Source of the DNA: an uncultured Chloroflexota bacterium
GTDB lineage: Bacteria; Chloroflexota; Anaerolineae; Anaerolineales; Anaerolineaceae
Assembly (NCBI GenBank): GCA_902795255.1
Contig: CADBKS010000156.1
Coordinates: forward strand, 1-10,070
Reading direction: 5' to 3'
Length of the DNA: 10,070 nt
This document shows, in pieces, positions 5,512 through 10,070 of this stretch. Within the stretch, counting starts at the first letter, position 1. Each line of letters begins with the position of its first letter. Under the pieces are notes generated by a model. That model saw only the letters and a program-made list of their open reading frames with translations, had not been told where the DNA came from and made no database searches. Both the position numbers and the translations under genes were made by a program.

Positions 5512-7053
5512 ATGGCAGCTGCATGGCTCAAGGATGCTGTTTTTTATGAGATTTATCCGCAGTCGTTCTGCGATTCGAACGGCGACGGGATCGGGGATTT
5601 CAACGGGATCATTTCGAAGCTGGATTACATCTGCGATCTCGGCTGCAACGCGCTGTGGATCAACCCCTGTTATGATTCTCCGTTCAAGGATGCAGGTTAT
5701 GATGTCCGTAACTACAAACTTGCTGCACCGCGTTATGGGACAAATGAGGATCTGTACCGGCTTTTTGATGAGGCCCATGCCCGCGGGATGCATGTGCTGC
5801 TGGATCTGGTCCCGGGACATACTTCCGAGGAACATCCCTGGTTCCGCGAAAGTCAGAAAGCGGAACGGAATGAGTTCAGCGACCGCTATATCTGGACGGA
5901 TTTCTGGCTGGCCGGCGCCCACGGGATGCCCTATATCGGCGGTGAATCCGAACGGAACGGCTGCTATGTGCTGAATTTCTTCAAGTGCCAGCCGGCCCTG
6001 AATTACGGTTTCCTGAACCCGGAACAGCCCTGGCAGATGCCGATGAACCATCCGGAGGCCCTGAGAACACGTGAGGCGCTGAAGGATATCATGCGCTTCT
6101 GGCTGTCGCACGGCTGCGACGGCTTCCGTGTGGATATGGCCAACTCCCTGGTGAAAAACGATGACTGGGAAAAAAGCGGGACCAGCCTGATCTGGCGGGA
6201 TATCCGCCGGATGCTGGACCTGGAGTTCCCGAACGCCGCGATGGTTTCCGAGTGGAGCAGCCCGAAACAGGCGCTGCGTGCCGGGTTCGATATGGATTTC
6301 TACCTGAATCATGGCGGAAACGGTTACAGTACCCTGCTGCGGGATTATGAGACGGATCCGGAACATAACGCGAGTTATTTCAAAAAGGATTCCGGCGGCA
6401 ATATCAACCGGTTCCTGGGCCAGTACCTGGACTGGTATGAGGATACGAAAGACCTCGGTTATATTTCGATGCTGACCTGCAATCATGATACCACCCGGCC
6501 GCGTTACGGCCTGGATGAATCGGAACTGAAGCTGGCCTACGCGTTTATCTTTACGATGCCCGGTGTCCCCTTCCTCTATTACGGGGATGAGATCGGAATG
6601 CGTTTCCTGGATGTCCCGACGAAAGAGGGCGGCTATACCCGGACCGGTTCCCGGACGCCGATGCAGTGGAATAGCGGGAAAAATCTCGGATTCTCCGACG
6701 CGGATCCGGAAGCACTCTACCTTCCGGTGGATCCGGCAAATGATGCCCCGACCGTTGAGTCGCAGTCCGCGGATCCGGATTCACTGCTGAATACGGTAAA
6801 AGCGGTCCTGGCGCTGCGCCATCGGGAAGAGCAGCTGCAGGCGGATGAGAATTTCTCCGTGATCTGCAGCGAACCCGGAAAGCCTTTCATCTACCGCCGC
6901 GGGCATCTGCTGATCGCCATCAATCCGAACAGTACGGAGATCTGCATCAACTCCGTCTCAAAGCATCGTGAAACATTGTTCCAGATCGGGAACGCGTCAC
7001 TGAACAGCGGCATGCTGACCATGGGGCCGCAGTCCTTTGCGGTTTTCCGCTGA
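5512..7053 (+). CDS. GH13 alpha-glucosidase/alpha-amylase-family enzyme, cytoplasmic
   Basis: This 513-residue enzyme is a retaining alpha-glucoside hydrolase or transferase of family GH13, likely acting on imported malto- or isomalto-oligosaccharides, since there is no signal peptide. It has the (beta/alpha)8 barrel with nucleophile Asp208 (GFRVDMANS, 204-212), acid/base Glu247 (MVSEWSS, 244-250) and the third acid Asp326 (TCNHDTTRP, 322-330). A DSNGDGIGDF loop at 21-30 is the calcium site typical of oligo-1,6-glucosidases. Conserved region I reads DLVPGHTS (98-105), with Gly102 where most members have Asn. The region III wording SEWSSP is also off the usual pattern, so the exact subfamily and substrate are uncertain. 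A beta domain follows from about 425. AGGAAGG at 5498-5504, seven bases before the ATG, fixes the start. It is monocistronic by context; no transporter or regulator is adjacent. Confidence 0.92.
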   Translation: MAAAWLKDAVFYEIYPQSFCDSNGDGIGDFNGIISKLDYICDLGCNALWINPCYDSPFKDAGYDVRNYKLAAPRYGTNEDLYRLFDEAHARGMHVLLDLVPGHTSEEHPWFRESQKAERNEFSDRYIWTDFWLAGAHGMPYIGGESERNGCYVLNFFKCQPALNYGFLNPEQPWQMPMNHPEALRTREALKDIMRFWLSHGCDGFRVDMANSLVKNDDWEKSGTSLIWRDIRRMLDLEFPNAAMVSEWSSPKQALRAGFDMDFYLNHGGNGYSTLLRDYETDPEHNASYFKKDSGGNINRFLGQYLDWYEDTKDLGYISMLTCNHDTTRPRYGLDESELKLAYAFIFTMPGVPFLYYGDEIGMRFLDVPTKEGGYTRTGSRTPMQWNSGKNLGFSDADPEALYLPVDPANDAPTVESQSADPDSLLNTVKAVLALRHREEQLQADENFSVICSEPGKPFIYRRGHLLIAINPNSTEICINSVSKHRETLFQIGNASLNSGMLTMGPQSFAVFR

Positions 7054-7080
7054 TCTGGCCGGATCCGGTCCTTCCTGCGT

Positions 7081-7119
7081 TATAATTGAACCGGACAGGT
7101 GTCCCGAAGACCTGTCCGG
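7081..7119 (+). promoter_or_regulatory. upp promoter -10 box and 5' leader hairpin
   Basis: TATAAT at 7081-7086 is a perfect -10, though no -35 match is seen at 16-18 bp. Four bases after it, a perfect 10-bp stem begins (CCGGACAGGT 7091-7100 with ACCTGTCCGG 7110-7119) with a nine-base loop. Transcription from this -10 would start near 7093, so the hairpin would sit at the extreme 5' end of the upp mRNA. It is not followed by a T tract, so it does not look like a normal terminator for the upstream GH13 gene. Confidence 0.55.
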
Positions 7120-7181
7120 CTTGATAAATACATTGATAATAACCGAAACAGAGTGTCTTTGGATCCAGAGGAGGAAATCCT

Positions 7182-7817
7182 ATGCCGAATGTCTATATCT
7201 CCAATCATCCGCTGATCGAGCATAAACTTTCGATCCTTCGTGATAAGAACACCACGCCGAAAGAGTTTTGCGAACTGGTCAGTGAGCTGGGTACGCTTCT
7301 GTGCTATGAGGCGACCCGGGATCTGCCGCTTTCTCCGAAGCAAATTGAAACACCGATGATGAGCATGACGGCTCATGAGATCAGCGAACAGATCGCCCTG
7401 GTCCCGATCCTGCGCGCCGGGCTGGGAATGGTGAACGGTGTCTGGGCACTGATGCCGACAGCCTGTGTCCTGCATATCGGCCTGTACCGGGATGAGGAGA
7501 CGCTGAAACCGGTCGAATATTACAATAAGCTCCCGAAGTACCGTACGATCAACCAGTGCCTGATCCTGGATCCGATGCTTGCCACGGGCGGATCGGCCAT
7601 TGCTGTGGCGGATGTCCTGAAAAAATGGGGCGCGAAGAAGATCAAGTTTGTCGGTCTGATCGGTGCGCCGGAAGGGATCCATGCCCTCCATGCCGCGCAT
7701 CCGGATGTGGATATCCACCTTGCGGCGATCGACACCAAACTCAACGAACACGGTTATATCCTGCCGGGGCTCGGTGATGCGGGGGATCGACAGTTCGGGA
7801 CGGTGGATCTGTTCTGA
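7182..7817 (+). CDS. upp: Uracil phosphoribosyltransferase
   Basis: Upp makes UMP from uracil and PRPP in the cytosol, the key step of uracil salvage. The 211-residue protein is the usual length and colinear with the family throughout: N-terminal '[14 protein letters not shown]' (8-21), the [10 protein letters not shown] segment (74-83), the PRPP-binding loop [11 protein letters not shown] (129-139) and the uracil-binding C-terminus [17 protein letters not shown] (191-207). The ATG at 7182 is preceded by AGAGGAGG (7167-7174) at seven bases. It has its own promoter region with a leader hairpin and a terminator, so it appears to be a single-gene unit. No PyrR-binding element or uracil-responsive attenuator could be recognised. 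The identification is secure. Confidence 0.97.
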   Translation: MPNVYISNHPLIEHKLSILRDKNTTPKEFCELVSELGTLLCYEATRDLPLSPKQIETPMMSMTAHEISEQIALVPILRAGLGMVNGVWALMPTACVLHIGLYRDEETLKPVEYYNKLPKYRTINQCLILDPMLATGGSAIAVADVLKKWGAKKIKFVGLIGAPEGIHALHAAHPDVDIHLAAIDTKLNEHGYILPGLGDAGDRQFGTVDLF

Positions 7818-7876
7818 TCCTGAAATCCGTGCGGCGGCTTTTTAGCGGCAGACGGACCGGAATTCTTTGTTCGATA

Positions 7877-7902
7877 AGGGGGCTTTTGCAGCCCCTTTTT
7901 TA
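7877..7902 (+). terminator. Intrinsic terminator after upp
   Basis: The stem GGGGCT (7879-7884) with AGCCCC (7890-7895) has a five-base TTTGC loop and is followed by TTTTTT from 7896. An AAG run before the stem extends pairing with the T tract. It lies about 60 bases past the upp stop. Confidence 0.92.
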
Positions 7903-7963
7903 TATGGCTCCGCCGGGCCGCTTCATTTCCCGAAGGATCCCGGTTCTGTACGAAAAATGATTA

Positions 7964-7972
7964 TGGTATAAA
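7964..7972 (+). promoter_or_regulatory. Extended -10 promoter of the lipoprotein gene (leaderless transcript)
   Basis: TGGTATAAA (7964-7972) is an extended -10 (TGn plus TATAAA). Only a weak -35 (TTCTGT, 7944-7949) lies 17 bp upstream, as is common for extended -10 promoters. The expected start of transcription, about seven bases past the box, coincides with the ATG at 7980. Confidence 0.6.
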
Positions 7973-7979
7973 TACTGTT

Positions 7980-9758
7980 ATGAGAATTAAACGGAATCAG
8001 GCAGTTCTGCTGCTTTTGGGTATGATCCTTTTCTGCGGCTGTTCGTCCGTGCGTGAACGGCTGGAACGTGTGATGTGGGCGGAGTCCGGTGTTGAAGCAG
8101 ACACGTCCTATCAGCAGTATCTGGAGCTTGCGTCCGCGGACCGGCTGGATGAAGACGGTGCTTATCACGCTGATGAACTGGATATTTTGTCCGCGGAAAA
8201 TGAGGCAGCGCCATCCGGTGCGGTGCGGGTGAGTTTTGCACGGAATGACTATATCCGGGTCCGTTATTTCCGGGATGAAGCGCTCACCGATGCGCTGCCG
8301 GAAGACGGGTGCCGGCTGGATCCGGGGGATACGATCTATGCGTCCGAACCGGAGCTGCTGAATCCGTCCGGTTCACTTTATTACTTTCAGCGGTTCCTGG
8401 TACGGGAGTACGATGCAGCCGGAAGGGTGAAACGTGTCCTGGCAGAAACAGCGGACGCGCCGGGGCCGGTCTTCCGGATCCCGGAGGATTTCACGGAAAC
8501 GGAGATTTCCGTCATCCCGCTCGGCGGTTATCGGAGCCGTACCGTGACGCTTTCCGCGCTTTACCGCCGCGGGGATCAGGAGAATGTGCTTGAAAACGGC
8601 GCCTGGGAGATCAACGGAAAACGGTACGGAAACGGAACGGTCCTGCTGGATCCGATGGGATCTTACCGGGTGGTTTATGATTACGGAGCATATAAGGACG
8701 GCTGGTATTTTGCCGGTTCCGAACCGGACTCCTATTGGGACCGTACTAGCGACGGGACGATCACCTTTCTTTCGGTGCCTTCCGATGCGGCGCATGTGGA
8801 TTATAAGGTCTGGCTCCATCCTTACGGCTCCATGACGGTGGGCAACGGCGTCAGTTTTCTGAACCCGGTCGATTCCATTCTGGACGGTGCTGCGGCGATT
8901 TTCGGGAACCGCAGCGTGATCGAAATACATAATATTGTTGAGCTGATCCAGGTAAACGGCCTTTCGGTGCCAAATAATTTTTCCGATACGGAGATCACGG
9001 TCCCGGAACTCAGGGCCGGGGATCAGATCCGGATCCGGGTACCGGCGGAATATAAGGTCATCGCGGACGGTATGGTGCTGCCTTTTCCGGAGCTTTCAGG
9101 CGGGAGCCGGGAATACCTTTTTTCCGTGCCGGACCGGGAGGATATGACGTTCCGCCTTTCCGTCAGCCGGCGGAACAGTGCCGAGCCGGACGGGGTCTGG
9201 CATGTGCCTTCCGTCGTGAGAGGTATGCTTGCGCTCTATGATGTGCTTGGCAGGCAGTATGCCGAAGGCAGTGAGCTTCCCGCGGAAGATGAGAAGGTCA
9301 CGGTGGAGATCCGTCCGGACAGCGGTTTGTGTATTTACGGAAAGAATATAAAGGACAATGTTTACCGCGAGGAAATGCGTTTTTCCGATTTCAGGGATAA
9401 CTTCAGTGAGATCGTCAAGTTTCATCCCATCCGGCCGGGGATCATGGTGATTCTGGATACGGCCGATGATCTCGGGGAATGCGTGTTCTGGAGCGGTAAT
9501 GAACAGATCCATGGACAGGTAATGCTTCGGGAAGGACAGGATCTGCAGTTCGATTATATGCTGCGGCAGGATGCCGGATATGAGATCATTCTGGCACCCG
9601 AGGACCGCGGAGAAGCAGTCAATATCTGGAGCCCGTTCGCGGCGAACCGCCAGCTGGAGGTGACGGACGCATTGGCCGGGATGACGCTCCGCTGCCGTGA
9701 TTTTCTTACACTGAAGGAAGGAGTTTCAACGGAAAATGCTGCTGCGGATCCTTTTTAA
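7980..9758 (+). CDS. Large predicted lipoprotein of unknown function
   Basis: I do not recognise a characterised family in this 592-residue protein. Its N-terminus is a lipoprotein signal: MRIKR, a hydrophobic run (8-18) and the sequence LFCGC with lipidated Cys21 followed by SS. The -3 Phe is permitted but less common. Residues 24-80 are acidic and probably a helix or linker. The rest looks like a chain of beta-rich segments (many alternating V/I/Y/F, 'GDQIRIRVP', 'EISVIPLGGYRSRTVTL', 'MTFRLSVSRR') with no membrane helix or enzyme motif. It would face outwards on the membrane. The ATG at 7980 is the only start that keeps the signal peptide, yet no ribosome binding site precedes it, so it is probably translated from a leaderless mRNA. 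Its last 23 bases overlap the next gene, which suggests the two work together. Confidence 0.85.
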   Translation: MRIKRNQAVLLLLGMILFCGCSSVRERLERVMWAESGVEADTSYQQYLELASADRLDEDGAYHADELDILSAENEAAPSGAVRVSFARNDYIRVRYFRDEALTDALPEDGCRLDPGDTIYASEPELLNPSGSLYYFQRFLVREYDAAGRVKRVLAETADAPGPVFRIPEDFTETEISVIPLGGYRSRTVTLSALYRRGDQENVLENGAWEINGKRYGNGTVLLDPMGSYRVVYDYGAYKDGWYFAGSEPDSYWDRTSDGTITFLSVPSDAAHVDYKVWLHPYGSMTVGNGVSFLNPVDSILDGAAAIFGNRSVIEIHNIVELIQVNGLSVPNNFSDTEITVPELRAGDQIRIRVPAEYKVIADGMVLPFPELSGGSREYLFSVPDREDMTFRLSVSRRNSAEPDGVWHVPSVVRGMLALYDVLGRQYAEGSELPAEDEKVTVEIRPDSGLCIYGKNIKDNVYREEMRFSDFRDNFSEIVKFHPIRPGIMVILDTADDLGECVFWSGNEQIHGQVMLREGQDLQFDYMLRQDAGYEIILAPEDRGEAVNIWSPFAANRQLEVTDALAGMTLRCRDFLTLKEGVSTENAAADPF

Positions 9759-10070
9759 ACCGCCGGTCCTGATGCTGCTGGCACTTCTGCTTGCTTCGGC
9801 CGCGGGGCTGTTTTATTACCGTTCGGGTGAGATCGGTGCCGGGATCGGTTCCGGCGCGGGAAAACTTACGGGGATTGCTGTGGGCTCATACAAAGGGGTG
9901 ACCGAAGGCCTTGAAGACGGCTTTTCCGAAGGAAAAGACGCCGGGCTGGACGCGGAGGATATCACGGCGGATATCACGCAGGCTGTCCGTGAAGTCGGCA
10001 ATCTGCAGGTGCTGGCCGCCAATGTGGAGATCCCTGATTATCATGAAGTCGGCAAAAAATATGCGGCGCT
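9736..10070 (+). CDS. Membrane-anchored glycine-zipper protein, possibly DUF4230-like (3' end outside window)
   Basis: The first 111 residues are visible and the frame is open to the window edge. One hydrophobic helix (about 10-28, PVLMLLALLLASAAGLFYY) lies after R4/K8 and is likely a membrane anchor or uncleaved signal. It is followed by an exact four-residue glycine repeat (every fourth residue from Gly34 to Gly70) and then an acidic linker (DAEDITADIT, 72-81). The last part, REVGNLQVLAANVEIPDYHE (84-103), resembles the start of DUF4230 domains ('elgeLatleynYt...'), but that match is from memory. The ATG at 9736 lies 12 bases after AAGGAAGGAG (9714-9723), inside the end of the lipoprotein gene, so translation is probably coupled. 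Function is unknown; an envelope role together with the lipoprotein is the simplest inference. Confidence 0.75.
   Translation, partial: MLLRILFKPPVLMLLALLLASAAGLFYYRSGEIGAGIGSGAGKLTGIAVGSYKGVTEGLEDGFSEGKDAGLDAEDITADITQAVREVGNLQVLAANVEIPDYHEVGKKYAA

Noticed and set aside
5509..6486. Minus-strand reading frame of 325 codons across the GH13 gene
   Set aside because: It mirrors a gene whose catalytic residues are all intact on the + strand. No ribosome binding site or domain supports it.
7091..7119. The 10-bp hairpin as terminator of the GH13 gene
   Set aside because: It is followed by CTTGATAAA rather than a T run and overlaps the start region of the upp promoter. I report it as a leader hairpin instead.
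8373..8930. Minus-strand frame of 185 codons inside the lipoprotein gene
   Set aside because: It is antisense to a gene with a clear lipoprotein signal and lacks a ribosome binding site and family features.

Overview
The window looks like the chromosome of a moderately GC-rich, low-to-mid-GC-lineage Gram-positive bacterium (Bacillota/Firmicutes, plausibly a gut anaerobe of the Clostridia or Erysipelotrichia). The evidence is strong AGGAGG-type ribosome binding sites, compact intrinsic terminators with T tracts, TATAAT-like -10 boxes, an HTH protein paired with a membrane serine/threonine kinase, a small Cys-rich DUF6485-like protein, and a clostridial-style Nudix protein. The genus cannot be resolved from sequence reading alone. 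All supported genes are on the + strand. No rRNA, tRNA, CRISPR array, transposase or phage gene was seen, and every gap between genes is shorter than 300 bases.

Layout. (1) 1-690 is the 3' end of clpB, closed by a strong terminator. (2) 786-3228 is a three-gene cluster: a small HTH protein, a membrane-spanning kinase with seven extracellular 22-residue leucine-rich repeats, and a small exported-looking protein with a 'DIPAG' motif. A terminator follows. (3) 3391-4950 is a two-gene operon with its own promoter: a P1-family (DmpA/NylC-like) self-processing hydrolase carrying an unusual signal peptide, and a Nudix hydrolase. It is also closed by a terminator. (4) 5117-5332 is a single Cys-rich 71-residue protein. 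Its -10 box lies inside a dense set of TAATG/CATTA repeats that look like an operator. (5) 5512-7053 is a cytoplasmic GH13 glucosidase-type enzyme. (6) 7182-7817 is upp (uracil salvage), with a perfect 10-bp hairpin near the predicted start of its transcript. (7) From 7980 a large lipoprotein of unknown function overlaps a membrane-anchored protein with a striking ten-step GxxxG glycine zipper, cut by the window edge.

The genes form several independent short transcription units rather than one pathway. The least ordinary parts are the HTH/kinase-LRR/secreted-protein cluster, which looks like a surface-sensing signalling module, and the lipoprotein/glycine-zipper pair at the right edge, which is probably an envelope system. 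Their functions are inferred from architecture only.
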